The notes: generated by a model from the sequence alone, not told the origin. A stretch of DNA of 64,000 nt from Gammaproteobacteria bacterium (GCA_036381015.1 DASVDR010000045.1:83933-147932), one strand, 5' to 3'; positions 25,401 through 35,204 are shown, numbered from the stretch's first letter. Program-made: numbers and translations.

Positions 25401-26573
25401 GTGGTACGGTTCTTGGATCAAGCAATAGTCGTGCCGGACGAAGCTCAACCAACGAAGAGCGCGTCGCGCGCCGCGGCGCTGCTCGCTGCGGGCGTCGTCG
25501 CGAGCGCCGCGTCCGCCGCGGATGACGACCCGAGCGCGCTGTTCGTGCTGGGAGACAGCCTGTCCGACGTCGGCAATGCAGCGGCGGTAGGCGACTTTCT
25601 GCTGGGGCAGCCGTTTTACCCCGAGCACACCGTCGGCCTGTGCAACCCTGCCGATCCGTACCTGCTCGGGCACGGGTGCGCGGACATCCTGTTCCGTCAG
25701 AGCCGCGTGAGCGACGGCCCCGTCGCCGTCGAGCATCTCGCGGACCACCTCGGCTTGCCGGATCTCGTGCCGTCGTTTCACATCGTCCCGCAGCGCCCCG
25801 TGACGGGCACCGTGTATGCGGTCGCGAGCGCGAAGGCTCGCGACGACGGTCTCGAGGGCCTCGCGCGTCAGCTCGACATGCTGCTGCTCGATCACGGGCC
25901 GCTGCTGCCGGCGGACGCCGCGTACGTCGTGATGATCGGCGGCAACGATGCGATCGACGCGCTTCAAGCCGAGCTCTTGCCGTCGCTCGACGAGCCGACC
26001 GAGACCGACGCGGCGGATCCGGACGCCGAGGCAAGCGCCTCGGCCGACGAGATCCTCGCCGCCGCGGTCGCGGCCGTAGCCGATGCGGCCGACCGGCTCG
26101 TCGAGGCCGGCGCCGGATGCGTGATCGTCGCGAACATCCCGAGCCTCGCCGCGCTGCCCGCGGTGCGCGCTGCCGCGACGGAAGCCGGCGTCGAAGAGGC
26201 CGAGGCGCTGGCGCGCGCCGAAGCCGTCTCCGCGGAGCTCAACGAGAGACTGGCGGCGGCGCTCGCGGCGGTCGCAGCCGAGCATCCGGGCGCGATCGTG
26301 CCGTTCGATCTGCATGCGCTGATCGAGGACGCGCGTGCCGCGGCCGCCGCGGACGGCAGGAACGCGACTCGGGCGTGCTTCGACAGCGAGACCTATCGCG
26401 CGTCACCGGTCGCCGAGCGGGTATTCGACCCGGCGTGCGCGCCCGAGGAAGGAAGCGTGCCTCGGTTCGACGAGTTCTTCTTCTGGGATGGGCTCCATCC
26501 GACGGGAGCGGCGCACGCGGCCCTCGGCGCCGGGCTCGTCGACGCGTTCGAGCAAGGCTGCCGGGCGCGCTGA
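25401..26573 (+). CDS. GDSL/SGNH-family secreted esterase
   Basis: A 390-aa exported hydrolase. Block I FVLGDSLSDVGN holds the catalytic Ser, block III MIGGNDAID the oxyanion Asn, and block V FFWDGLHPTGAAH the Asp/His pair. This arrangement matches the autotransporter-esterase/thermolabile-hemolysin branch of GDSL lipases. A signal peptide is visible but starts late (AAALLAAGVVASAASA at residues about 24-39). No ATG is available, so the start may be GTG 25401 or GTG 25431. Ala-rich segments around 200-300 are unusually extended. A near-match to a sigma-54 element at 25402 overlaps the proposed start and is not accepted. Confidence 0.82.
   Translation: MVRFLDQAIVVPDEAQPTKSASRAAALLAAGVVASAASAADDDPSALFVLGDSLSDVGNAAAVGDFLLGQPFYPEHTVGLCNPADPYLLGHGCADILFRQSRVSDGPVAVEHLADHLGLPDLVPSFHIVPQRPVTGTVYAVASAKARDDGLEGLARQLDMLLLDHGPLLPADAAYVVMIGGNDAIDALQAELLPSLDEPTETDAADPDAEASASADEILAAAVAAVADAADRLVEAGAGCVIVANIPSLAALPAVRAAATEAGVEEAEALARAEAVSAELNERLAAALAAVAAEHPGAIVPFDLHALIEDARAAAAADGRNATRACFDSETYRASPVAERVFDPACAPEEGSVPRFDEFFFWDGLHPTGAAHAALGAGLVDAFEQGCRAR
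25421..25436 (-). promoter_or_regulatory. Sigma-54 promoter of the proline-rich gene
   Basis: Minus strand CGGCACG-acta-TTGCT with exact spacing; only the first base departs from consensus. Predicted transcription start is near 25410. It lies inside the 5' end of the divergent esterase gene. Confidence 0.65.
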
Positions 26574-26595
26574 TGCGCGCGCCGGCGAGGGCCCA

Positions 26596-27966
26596 CTATT
26601 CGGCCGGCGCGCCCGCCTCGCGCAGCTTGCGGAGGATCCGGTCCTCGACCCACTGCTCGCTCCACCAGTCGATCGGCGTGACGGCCTGACCGCCGAGAAG
26701 CATCGTGAAGTGCAGGTGATCGCCGCCTGCGAGGCCCGTCGCGCCGGTTCGTCCGAGCCGCTGCTCCTTCTCGACCATGTCGCCGACGGCGACGTCGATC
26801 GAGGAGAGATGCGCGTAAAGCGACTGCAGCCCCATGCCGTGGTCGAGCACGACGCAGTTGCCGTAAATCCCGAGCCAACCCGCGTGCACCACGCGCCCGC
26901 GGTTCGCGGCGAGCACCGGCGCCGCGGCCGTGGACGCGAGATCGAAGCCGAGGTGGACCTGGTGATCCACCTCCTCGCCGTCGTAGATGTAGGTGCGCTG
27001 ATCCGCGAAGCCCGCCTCGACCGCCGTGTTCACGAGCTGCTTGAACGGCCCCTCCCACAGGATCTCGGGCGCGGTCTTCTCGGCCAGCGCCGCGATCGTT
27101 TCATTGTTCATCCGGCGCAGATCCCGGTTGATCCGGAGGTACGACGCGAGGAGGTCCGACGGATCGTCCACTTGTAGCTCCGGTGTATTCGCGAGGATTG
27201 CCGGAACGACGCGCGAGAGGAAGCGGTCGTCGAGAACGATCCGGCTGTTGCGAAATTCCTTCGGAAACACCCGGTAATCGAAGACGGTGCTCGTCTCGTT
27301 GCCGTACGCGTCGCGCGCGAACACGGTGATCGGCGTGTCGACCGGCTGATTCCACTGGAGCGCGAAGAAGGCTACGCGCAGGGCGGGATCGGCGGTGTCG
27401 ATGCCGGCTCCCGTCGCAGGGAAGCCGCGGTACTCGACGTCGCCGACCCTGACGCCCGATTCGACGTCCGCGGGCGTCGCGCGGTAGACGACCATCTCGG
27501 AGCCGCCGTGATTGATGTAATGGAACGACGAAAGCACGGAGACTCGCGGCGGCGTGAGCCGCACCTCGATCTCGCGGCTGGCCGTGCTCTCGGCCTCACG
27601 GTAGCCGAAGAGCACCGGGCGCGCAGCGGTGACGACGATCGTCGCCTTGCCCTCCCGAAGCTCCGGAACTTGCTGCTTGCCGAGGGGGCCCGTGAGCACG
27701 ACGCGATCCTCGGCCGGGCGCTCGAGCCGGTCGGCATCCTCCGCCAGCGTGAACAGGGGCACGCTGAGCTCGTCCTGCTCGAGCCTTGCTTCGAGCCGGG
27801 TCAGGGCGCCGCCGGGGGTCTGCACGGCGACGGCGAGCTGCCCGGTCTGCCCGACCACGGCCGGCTCCGTGATCTCGATGACGGGACCTTCGGCCGACCC
27901 GGCCCAGATCCAAGCACCCACGACGCCGAACACGGCGATGACGACGACGGCTATCAGTATTTTCAT
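26596..27966 (-). CDS. M23-family (LytM-like) peptidoglycan peptidase
   Basis: A 456-aa envelope endopeptidase. An N-terminal membrane anchor (ILIAVVVIAVFGVVGAWIWA, residues 3-22) tethers it to the inner membrane with the rest periplasmic. A beta-rich middle region of unknown role is followed by the M23 domain at about 330-440, with zinc ligands in VHLGFDLAST and GDHLHFTM and the catalytic His in YAHLSS. Such enzymes cut peptide cross-links in peptidoglycan. The intact HxxxD and HxH motifs suggest an active enzyme. The ATG at 27966 puts the anchor directly at the N-terminus. It converges with the esterase gene. Confidence 0.88.
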   Translation of the reverse strand: MKILIAVVVIAVFGVVGAWIWAGSAEGPVIEITEPAVVGQTGQLAVAVQTPGGALTRLEARLEQDELSVPLFTLAEDADRLERPAEDRVVLTGPLGKQQVPELREGKATIVVTAARPVLFGYREAESTASREIEVRLTPPRVSVLSSFHYINHGGSEMVVYRATPADVESGVRVGDVEYRGFPATGAGIDTADPALRVAFFALQWNQPVDTPITVFARDAYGNETSTVFDYRVFPKEFRNSRIVLDDRFLSRVVPAILANTPELQVDDPSDLLASYLRINRDLRRMNNETIAALAEKTAPEILWEGPFKQLVNTAVEAGFADQRTYIYDGEEVDHQVHLGFDLASTAAAPVLAANRGRVVHAGWLGIYGNCVVLDHGMGLQSLYAHLSSIDVAVGDMVEKEQRLGRTGATGLAGGDHLHFTMLLGGQAVTPIDWWSEQWVEDRILRKLREAGAPAE

Positions 27967-28178
27967 GCAGCGGATTGTAAGGATCGGGCAGGAGATTGCC
28001 ACGGCTCGCCGAAATCGCCGCTTCCGCCGCCCGTAGTGTCGGCGCGCGCCGACGAGTTGCGCATTCGTCCCCGAAGAAGAAATTATTAGCCTTCCTATCT
28101 TTCTCGTACGCTATGATTTCCCTTCCGGTCCGCCTAGAATATGTAAAATCTCTAACAAAAACGGCACACGCAAAACCC

Positions 28179-29228
28179 ATGGCTGCGCACGATCGGGTGT
28201 TTCCGGTCGACTGGTCCCCCGACGCGATCATCGTCACCGCCCATGACGGCGCGATCGTGCACGCCAATCCCCGTGCCGAAGACTTGTTCGGCTACGCGAG
28301 CCGCGAGCTGATCGATCGTCCTCTCGGGCTGCTGTTCCCGTCGCGGGACGGAGCGGGGGGGCTCGCGGCGGAGGCCAGACGCGCTCCGCTGCAGCAGTCG
28401 AGCCGCCTCGTCGCCTGCGCGCACCGCGACGGCACGCGCTTCGAGGCGCTGATCAAGTGGCGTCCGGCACCGGAGAAGGCCGGGGCCTATCTCGTGTTCT
28501 CGCTTCGGGAGGTGGAGGCGGCAGCGGCGCCGCCGCCGCGAACCGAGCGCGTCGAGCTCCTGCCGCTCTTCGTGCACGACGTCAGACAATCATTGCAAAG
28601 TATTCAATTTATTTGCGATTCGATTGGCGAGTCCGAGCCCGAGGCGGCGCGCACGATCGGCGAGATCGTGAGCTCCCTGGGGCGGCTGCTCGACCGGATG
28701 TCGCGGATGGAAGAGCCCGGCGGCGCGGAAACGGTGCACGAGCGCTGCCGTGTCGGGGACCTGCTGCAGACGCTCGGCCGCGAGCTCGAGCCGCTCGCGG
28801 TGCGCAAGGGCGTCGATCTGATCGTCGACGACGTCTCCGCGGAGATCACGACCGATCCCGTCCTGTTTCGCGAGATGCTTCACAACCTCGTCGTGAATGC
28901 GATTCGATACACCGACGAGGGCTCGGTCGAGGTGAGGTGCCGGGCCGGATCGCGGCAAGTGAGGATCGAGGTCCGCGACACCGGTGTCGGCATGGACCCG
29001 GAGGAGGTCGAAGCCGTCCTTGGGCGCCCCGACGCGTCCGCGCTGCCGCCGCTCGGCCCGGGGCTCGGCCTCCTCCTCGTGCGGCGCCTCGCCGGAATGC
29101 TCGGTTGCCGCCTGTCGGTGCGGTCCCGCCGGGGCAAGGGCTCCTGCTTCGCCGTGATCGCTCCGCAGCGCGCGATTCCGCGGCGCCGCCCGCCGAAGCC
29201 GCCGCCCGGACGCAACGAGGCGGGATGA
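28179..29228 (+). CDS. PAS-domain sensor histidine kinase
   Basis: A 349-aa soluble kinase. The PAS domain (residues about 5-115) starts WSPDAIIVTAHDGAIVHANP. The phospho-acceptor segment is VHDVRQSLQSIQF, a variant H-box (HDVRQ instead of HELRNPL). HATPase_c at about 225-335 has NLVVNAIRYTDEG, DTGVGMDPEEV and GPGLGLLLVRRLAG. It ends in a Pro/Arg-rich tail. The start is uncertain: ATG 28179 and ATG 28113 are both in frame and neither has a clear ribosome-binding site. Upstream, 28070-28180 is unusually AT-rich for this window and probably holds the promoter. A second AT-rich patch (28585-28630) lies within the H-box region. Confidence 0.82.
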   Translation: MAAHDRVFPVDWSPDAIIVTAHDGAIVHANPRAEDLFGYASRELIDRPLGLLFPSRDGAGGLAAEARRAPLQQSSRLVACAHRDGTRFEALIKWRPAPEKAGAYLVFSLREVEAAAAPPPRTERVELLPLFVHDVRQSLQSIQFICDSIGESEPEAARTIGEIVSSLGRLLDRMSRMEEPGGAETVHERCRVGDLLQTLGRELEPLAVRKGVDLIVDDVSAEITTDPVLFREMLHNLVVNAIRYTDEGSVEVRCRAGSRQVRIEVRDTGVGMDPEEVEAVLGRPDASALPPLGPGLGLLLVRRLAGMLGCRLSVRSRRGKGSCFAVIAPQRAIPRRRPPKPPPGRNEAG

Positions 29229-29286
29229 TGCGATCGCCGCCGCGTGCCCGCGGCGACGTCGAGCGCATCGTTACGCGGGCAGGCTG

Positions 29287-31407
29287 CTACGGCGCGCGGG
29301 CGGCGAGCAACTCCTGAATCGCCGCGAAGGACACCGGCTTCACGAGATGCGCGTTGAAGCCGGCTTCCCGGGTGCGCCGCCGGTCGGACGGCTGTCCCCA
29401 GCCGGTCACCGCGAAGATCGCGATATCGCGGGCCCACGGGCGCCGCCGAATCCGGCGGCACGCCTCGTAGCCGTCGACGCCCGGCATGCCGATGTCGAGA
29501 AGGATGCAATCCGGGCGGAACGACTCGGCGACCTCGGTCGCTTCGAGCCCGTCCGCGGCGGTGCGCACTTCGTGTCCGTTGATGGCGAGCACCTCGGCCA
29601 TCGCGGCGGCGGCGTCGCGGTTGTCGTCGGCGACGAGAATGCGGCGTCGCGGCGCATGCGAGCCGCGCGCGGCCGTGTCGCGCGACGACGTGCTCGCATC
29701 GGCGTCGAGCCGGGGGAGCGTGAGCACGAACTCGCTCCCGCGCCCTTTTCCGGCGCTCTTCACCGTGAGCGTGCCGCGGTGCAGCTCGGCGACCCGGCGC
29801 GCGATCGTCAGGCCGATTCCGAGCCCGCGGCGCGGCTCGCCGCCGCGATGCTCGCCCTGGGCGAACAGCTCGAAAATGCGGGACAGCATGCTCTCTTCGA
29901 TGCCGATCCCGTCATCGCTCACGCGCACGACGGCGACATCCCCGTCGAGATCGAGCGCGAGGCTCACGCGTCCGCCGTCGTCCGTGTATTCGGCCGCGTT
30001 CTCGAGGAGGTTCGAGATCGCCTGGCTCACGCGCGCGTAATCGCCGTGGATTTCGACGGGCTCCTCGGGCATGCGGATCGTCAGTTGATGGCCCGACCGG
30101 TCGAGCAGCGGGCGAGCGCTCTCGACCGCGCTCGCGATCGCCGTCCGTAGGTCGAAGCGCGTGCGCCGCAGCTCGAACTTGCCGCGGCTGATTCGGCTCG
30201 CATCGAGCAGATCGTCGATGAGCCGCACGAGCTGCGCGAGCTGCCGCTCGATGATCTCGCGCGCGGGTGCGAGCGTAACCGGATTCCCGTCCACATAGGT
30301 GAGGAGCTCGGCGGCGCTTCTGAGCGGAGCGAGCGGGTTGCGCAGCTCGTGCGCGAGCATCGCGAGGAACTCGTCCCTCTGCTCGCCCGTGTCGACGGCC
30401 GCATCCGCGTTCGACCGGCGCTCGCGCGCCTGCGCGGCGGCGACCGCGGCCGCGAGCACGTCGGCTGCGGCCGCGAGGAACTCTCGATGTGCTTCGTCAT
30501 CCGCGAGCCGCGACTCGAAGCCGACGACCAGGCGGCCGAGCGCGGGCTCGCCCTCGACTGCGGCGAGCGGCAATGCGACCGCGGCGTCGCCGCCGAAAGG
30601 CCGCCACGCGTCCTCTGCGACCTCGTCGTTCGCGGGGGCGTCGCGGCCGTCGAGCGCGAGCGCCTGCGGCACGTTCGGCGGGAGAGTGCCCGCGGACGTC
30701 GCGAGCCGCGCGGGCCCACCGTCGCCGCCCTCGAGATAGACGAGCGCGAATCGCACACCCGGCGCGTCCGCGGCGAGCACCGCGGCCGCATGCTCGCATG
30801 CTGCGCCCGGCGTTTCTGCGCGCGCCGCGGCCGCCAATCGGCCGAGCGCTGCGGAGCGACGGCGCGCGAGGATCGAGGCCGTCTCGTCCGTGCAGGCGCC
30901 GAGCACGCCGACCGCGCCGCCCCAGTCGTCCCGAATCGGCGTCAACGAAAAGCTGCAAACGATGTCTTGCTCGCGGCCGCCGCGTTTCACACGCAGCCGC
31001 CGCTCGGGCACGGTCGCCGCGGCGTTCGCCGCGATGACGTCGACGACCTCAGTGCCGATCGCCTTCCACAGCTCTTGCCGCACCTCGCTCGCGGGACGGC
31101 CGATCGAGCGCGAGTCCGGGCGGCGGCGACCGAAGAGCCGCGCACAGGCATCGTTGTGGAGGTTGATCAGATCGCGGCCCCACCAGATGAACGTCGGAGT
31201 CGGGCTCGCGAGCATCAGCCGGAGCGCGGTCTTCAGGTTGTCGGGCCAGCGGTCGATCGGACCGAGCGCCGTCGACGACCAGTCGCGGGCGCGCATGAGC
31301 CTGCCGGTCCGGCTGTCCGCGTCGAATAGCTCGGCGGCCTCGCGCCGCTTCAAGCCTGTCACGCCGGCCGAGCTCCGCAGAGCCCCCCGGCTCGAGGTCC
31401 TATGCAT
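29287..31407 (-). CDS. PAS-GAF hybrid histidine kinase with C-terminal receiver
   Basis: A 706-aa cytoplasmic sensor. The N-terminal PAS-like domain (about 30-175, including ARDWSSTALGPIDRWPDNLK) is typical of bacterial light/redox-type PAS kinases, a GAF-like domain (about 185-340) follows, then HisKA with FLAMLAHELRNPLAPL, HATPase_c with NLLENAAEYTDDG and DDGIGIEESMLSRIFELFAQ, and a receiver with RILVADDNRDAAAAM and ILLDIGMPGVDGYEA. The receiver segment closely resembles that of the 19530-21575 kinase (DGYE-CRRIR, TGWG, LVKPVS), so the two are paralogues. ATG 31407 lies 26 bases after the predicted start site of a perfect sigma-54 promoter, which fixes the start. Confidence 0.88.
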   Translation of the reverse strand: MHRTSSRGALRSSAGVTGLKRREAAELFDADSRTGRLMRARDWSSTALGPIDRWPDNLKTALRLMLASPTPTFIWWGRDLINLHNDACARLFGRRRPDSRSIGRPASEVRQELWKAIGTEVVDVIAANAAATVPERRLRVKRGGREQDIVCSFSLTPIRDDWGGAVGVLGACTDETASILARRRSAALGRLAAAARAETPGAACEHAAAVLAADAPGVRFALVYLEGGDGGPARLATSAGTLPPNVPQALALDGRDAPANDEVAEDAWRPFGGDAAVALPLAAVEGEPALGRLVVGFESRLADDEAHREFLAAAADVLAAAVAAAQARERRSNADAAVDTGEQRDEFLAMLAHELRNPLAPLRSAAELLTYVDGNPVTLAPAREIIERQLAQLVRLIDDLLDASRISRGKFELRRTRFDLRTAIASAVESARPLLDRSGHQLTIRMPEEPVEIHGDYARVSQAISNLLENAAEYTDDGGRVSLALDLDGDVAVVRVSDDGIGIEESMLSRIFELFAQGEHRGGEPRRGLGIGLTIARRVAELHRGTLTVKSAGKGRGSEFVLTLPRLDADASTSSRDTAARGSHAPRRRILVADDNRDAAAAMAEVLAINGHEVRTAADGLEATEVAESFRPDCILLDIGMPGVDGYEACRRIRRRPWARDIAIFAVTGWGQPSDRRRTREAGFNAHLVKPVSFAAIQELLAARAP

Positions 31408-31443
31408 GGGTGTGGGTTTTCGGAGTCGAGTCTGACTGGCATA

Positions 31444-31459
31444 AGCAAGTTGCATGCCA
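31444..31459 (-). promoter_or_regulatory. Sigma-54 promoter of the PAS-GAF hybrid kinase
   Basis: Minus strand TGGCATG-caac-TTGCT, exact spacing. Predicted transcription start is near 31433. Confidence 0.8.
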
Positions 31460-31582
31460 GGCAACGAACCGGACGAGCTTTTGCTGCGCCGACACGCTCT
31501 CGCGCCGGCCCCGCGCCGTTTGTGAGCGCGGCGCCACGCTTCCCGAGGAGGGCGCACGACCCGCGGGCGGACCGATCGTTCG

Positions 31583-31598
31583 AGGCATGGATCTTGCC
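31583..31598 (+). promoter_or_regulatory. Sigma-54 promoter of the phosphoketolase operon
   Basis: AGGCATG-gatc-TTGCC; only the first base differs from consensus. Predicted transcription start is near 31609, about 29 bases before the ATG at 31638. It is divergent from the kinase promoter 124 bases away. Confidence 0.72.
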
Positions 31599-31637
31599 TG
31601 ACGAGCCGGCGTTTCCAGCCGATCGGGGAGACTGCCG

Positions 31638-34049
31638 ATGCCGCCGCGCGCAGAGGTTCTCGCGAACGTTCGAACGGACGACGCCGGCGATCGTGCGGAC
31701 CTGCTTCGGCGGATGGACGCGTACTGGCGCGCCGCGAACTATCTGTCCGTCGGGCAAATCTACTTGATGGCGAACCCGCTTCTGCGCGAGCCGCTGCGCC
31801 TCGAGCACGTGAAGCCGCGGCTGCTGGGTCACTGGGGAACGACGCCCGGTCTGAACTTCATCTACGCGCACCTGAACCGCGTAATCAAGGAGCGGGATCT
31901 CGACATGATCTTCGTCACCGGTCCCGGGCACGGCGGCCCGGCTCTCGTGGCGAACACGTGGCTCGAGGGCACCTACAGCGAGCTCTACCCGGAGGTGTCG
32001 CTGAACGAGGAGGGCATGGGGCTGCTGTTCAGGCAGTTTTCGTTTCCGGGAGGTGTTCCGAGCCACACGGCGGCGGAGACTCCGGGCTCGATCAACGAAG
32101 GCGGCGAGCTCGGCTACTCGCTCGCACACGCGTATGGCGCGGCATTCGACAATCCCGACCTGATCGTCGCCTGTGTCATCGGCGACGGCGAGGCGGAGAC
32201 CGGTGCGCTCGCGGCGAGCTGGCATTCGAACAAGTTCCTGAATCCCGCGATCGACGGCGCCGTGCTGCCGATTCTGCATCTGAACGGATGGAAGATCGCC
32301 AATCCGAGCTACCTCGCGCGGATATCGCGACGCGAGCTCGAGGATCTGTTTCGCGGGTACGGCTACGAGCCGACCTTCGTCGAAGGCGAGGAACCGGAGG
32401 CCGTCCACGAGCAGATGGCCGCGGCGCTCGATGCCGTGCTCGACCGCATCGCTTCGATTCAGGCCGACGCCCGCACCCGCGGCTTCACCGAGCGGCCCCA
32501 GTGGCCGATGCTCGTGCTGCGCACGCCGAAAGGCTGGACCGGCCCGAAGATCGTCGACGGCGAGCCGGTCGAAGGGACGTGGCGCTCGCATCAGGTTCCG
32601 CTCGCCGGGCTGCGTGAGAACCCGGCCCATCTCGCGCAGCTCGAAGCCTGGCTGCGCAGCTATCGGCCGGAGGAGCTTTTCGACGAGTCCGGACGGCCGG
32701 TGCCCATGCTGCTCGATCTCGCGCCCCGCGGCCCGCGGCGAATGGGCGCGAACCCTCGCGCGAACGGCGGAACTCTCCTCAAGGATCTGCGCCTCCCGGA
32801 CTTCAGGCAGTACGCCGTCGAGGTCCCGCGGCCGGGCGCGACGAAGGCCGAGGCGACCCAGGTGCTCGGCCGGTACCTGCGCGACGTCATGCAGAAAAAT
32901 CTGGAGTCGCGCAATTTTCTCGTGTTCGGCCCGGACGAGACGGCATCGAACCGGCTCCAGGCGATCTACGAAGTGACCGCGAAGCGCTTTACCGGGCCCT
33001 TCGTGTCGGAGGACGTGCATCTCGCGCCGGACGGCCGCGTCTTCGAGGTGCTGTCGGAGCACCTGTGCCAGGGCTGGCTCGAAGGCTATCTGCTGACCGG
33101 AAGGCACGGCGTTTTCTCGTGCTACGAGGCATTCATCCACATCGTCGATTCCATGTTCAATCAGCATGCGAAGTGGCTGAAGGTCTCGAAGGAGATTCCC
33201 TGGCGGCGTCCGATCGCCTCGCTGAACTATCTCTTGACGTCGCACGTTTGGCGACAGGACCACAACGGCTTCAGCCACCAGGACCCGGGATTCATCGACC
33301 ACGTCGTGAACAAGAAGGCCGAGATCGTGCGCGTCTACTTGCCGCCCGATGCGAACACGCTGCTTTGCGTCGCCGATCAGTGCTTGAGATCTCGCGACTT
33401 CGTGAACGTCGTGGTCGCGGGCAAGCAGCTGCAGCCGCAGTACCTCGACATCGACGCCGCGATCAAGCACTGTGCGGTGGGGATCGGCATCTGGCCTTGG
33501 GCGAGCAACGACGAGGGCAGCGAGCCCGACGTCGTGATGGCGTGCGCGGGCGATGTGCCGACGATGGAGACGCTCGCGGCCGTATCGATTCTGCGCGAGC
33601 TCTACGCCGATCTCAGGGTCAGGGTCGTCAACGTCGTGGATTTGATGACGCTGCAACCGCCGTCGGAGCATCCGCACGGGCTGTCGGACCGCGATTTCGA
33701 CGCGATCTTCACGCGCGACAAGCCGATCATCTTCGCCTATCACGGATACCCGTGGCTGATTCACAGGCTCACGTATCGGCGCACGAATCATCCGAATCTC
33801 CACGTGCGCGGCTACAAGGAAGAGGGAACGACGACGACGCCGTTCGACATGTGCGTGCTGAACGACATCGATCGCTTTCACCTCGTCGCCGACGTCATCG
33901 ACCGCGTGCCGAAGCTCGGGCCGACGGCCGCGTACGGCAAGCAGCGGATGCGCGACAAGCTGATCGAGCACAACCAATACATCCACGAGCACGGCCAGGA
34001 CCTGCCCGAGGTGCGGCAATGGGCCTGGCAAAGCGAGCAGGAGGACTGA
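31638..34049 (+). CDS. xfp: Xylulose-5-phosphate/fructose-6-phosphate phosphoketolase
   Basis: An 803-aa thiamine-diphosphate enzyme that splits xylulose 5-phosphate or fructose 6-phosphate with phosphate into acetyl phosphate plus glyceraldehyde 3-phosphate or erythrose 4-phosphate. Length is that of the family. Landmarks are [30 protein letters not shown], the ThDP-binding [23 protein letters not shown] and [21 protein letters not shown] strong GGGGA ribosome-binding site precedes ATG 31638. The transaldolase-like gene starts 3 bases after the stop, and acetate kinase follows, so acetyl phosphate made here can be turned directly into ATP. The operon is preceded by a sigma-54 promoter. Confidence 0.95.
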   Translation: MPPRAEVLANVRTDDAGDRADLLRRMDAYWRAANYLSVGQIYLMANPLLREPLRLEHVKPRLLGHWGTTPGLNFIYAHLNRVIKERDLDMIFVTGPGHGGPALVANTWLEGTYSELYPEVSLNEEGMGLLFRQFSFPGGVPSHTAAETPGSINEGGELGYSLAHAYGAAFDNPDLIVACVIGDGEAETGALAASWHSNKFLNPAIDGAVLPILHLNGWKIANPSYLARISRRELEDLFRGYGYEPTFVEGEEPEAVHEQMAAALDAVLDRIASIQADARTRGFTERPQWPMLVLRTPKGWTGPKIVDGEPVEGTWRSHQVPLAGLRENPAHLAQLEAWLRSYRPEELFDESGRPVPMLLDLAPRGPRRMGANPRANGGTLLKDLRLPDFRQYAVEVPRPGATKAEATQVLGRYLRDVMQKNLESRNFLVFGPDETASNRLQAIYEVTAKRFTGPFVSEDVHLAPDGRVFEVLSEHLCQGWLEGYLLTGRHGVFSCYEAFIHIVDSMFNQHAKWLKVSKEIPWRRPIASLNYLLTSHVWRQDHNGFSHQDPGFIDHVVNKKAEIVRVYLPPDANTLLCVADQCLRSRDFVNVVVAGKQLQPQYLDIDAAIKHCAVGIGIWPWASNDEGSEPDVVMACAGDVPTMETLAAVSILRELYADLRVRVVNVVDLMTLQPPSEHPHGLSDRDFDAIFTRDKPIIFAYHGYPWLIHRLTYRRTNHPNLHVRGYKEEGTTTTPFDMCVLNDIDRFHLVADVIDRVPKLGPTAAYGKQRMRDKLIEHNQYIHEHGQDLPEVRQWAWQSEQED

Positions 34050-34052
34050 GCG

Positions 34053-35204
34053 TTGGCGGCGAGAAGGGGCAGGACGGCGGTCCGAAATCCGCTGAGGACG
34101 CTGCGCGACCACGGGCAAAGCTTATGGCTCGACAGCTTCTCTCGGGGAATGCTCGCGAGCGGCGAGCTCGAGCGTCTCGTCGGCGAGTGCGGAGTGCGCG
34201 GCGTCACGTCGAGCCGAGCGGATCTCGACGGGGCCGACGCGCGCTCGCGCGGCGAGGATGAGCCCGCTCGCTGCACGGTCGGCCCGGAAGACGAGATTCG
34301 CGAGACGATCGTCGTCGAGGAGGCGCGGCACGCGGCCGATCTGCTGCGGCCGGTCTATGACGCGAGTGCCGGCGCCGACGGGTTCGTCTGCGTTGCCGTA
34401 TCGCCCTGGAAGGCGGACGATGCCGGCGCGACGATCGCGGAGGCCAAGCGGCTTTGGGGATCGATCGCGCGGCGCAACGCGATGATCGAGGTGCCCGCGA
34501 CGATCGAGGCGCTGACGGCCGTGCGCGCGCTGCTCGCCGAAGGGATCAACGTGAGCGTGGGCATCGTGCTCGGCCTGAAACGGTATCGCGAAGTCCTCTC
34601 CTCGTATCTCGAGGGGATGGAGGCCGCGGCGGCCGCGGGCCGCAATCTCGGGCGCATCGCATCCGTCGCGAGCTTCCGCCTCGACCTGATCGACAGGGCG
34701 GCGGACCGCGAGCTCGAGCGCATCGCCGCGCGCGGCGACGAGCGGCGGGCGCAAGCCGCCGCGCTGCGCGGGAAGGCCGCGATTGCGAGTGCGCGCGCCG
34801 CATATGCGGTCTTCGAGGAGCTTGCCGCGTCGCCGCGCTTCCGGCGGCTCGCCGAGCGCCGCGGAGCGCTGCCCCAGCGCTTGCTCTGGAGCGGCACTGC
34901 GGCGGAGCACGGCAGCGGCCGCGCGCGCTACGTCGACGCGCTCGTCCGCCCGCAAACCGCTTGCGCGCTCCACATCGACGCGCTCGCGCACTTCTGCGCG
35001 AACGGCGACCGGCGGCCGCGGCTGATCGGCCGGATCGACGAGGCGGCAGCAACGCTCGCGGCGCTGCGCGGCCTCGGCATCGATCTGGATCGCCTCGGCG
35101 ACGCGGTGCTGGACGACACCCTGTGGCGCTCGGTGAATGGGCACGACGCATCGTCCGAGAGGCTCCGGACGCACAGCGGTGCATGCGCCGATGTCGCGAC
35201 GTGA
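34053..35204 (+). CDS. Transaldolase-like protein lacking the catalytic lysine
   Basis: A 383-aa protein clearly related to the long Tal family: NPLRTLRDHGQSLWLDSFSR at the N-terminus, VYDASAGADGFVCVAVSP, EAKRLWGSIARRNAMIEVPA and SVASFRLDLIDRA. In true transaldolases the conserved lysine that forms the Schiff base lies in (I/V)KVPAT; here it is Glu146 (codon GAG at 34488-34490). The VTSNPT substrate-binding motif near residue 50 has also become VTSSRA. It is therefore probably not a working transaldolase. Start is TTG at 34053, supported by GGAGGA 7 bases upstream. It sits between phosphoketolase and acetate kinase, overlapping the latter by 14 bases, so a regulatory or structural role is possible. 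Confidence 0.85.
   Translation: MAARRGRTAVRNPLRTLRDHGQSLWLDSFSRGMLASGELERLVGECGVRGVTSSRADLDGADARSRGEDEPARCTVGPEDEIRETIVVEEARHAADLLRPVYDASAGADGFVCVAVSPWKADDAGATIAEAKRLWGSIARRNAMIEVPATIEALTAVRALLAEGINVSVGIVLGLKRYREVLSSYLEGMEAAAAAGRNLGRIASVASFRLDLIDRAADRELERIAARGDERRAQAAALRGKAAIASARAAYAVFEELAASPRFRRLAERRGALPQRLLWSGTAAEHGSGRARYVDALVRPQTACALHIDALAHFCANGDRRPRLIGRIDEAAATLAALRGLGIDLDRLGDAVLDDTLWRSVNGHDASSERLRTHSGACADVAT

Noticed and set aside
25402-25417. TGGTACG-gttc-TTGG as a sigma-54 element for the esterase
   Set aside because: The near-invariant C of the -12 GC is missing and the predicted start would fall at or after the possible start codons.
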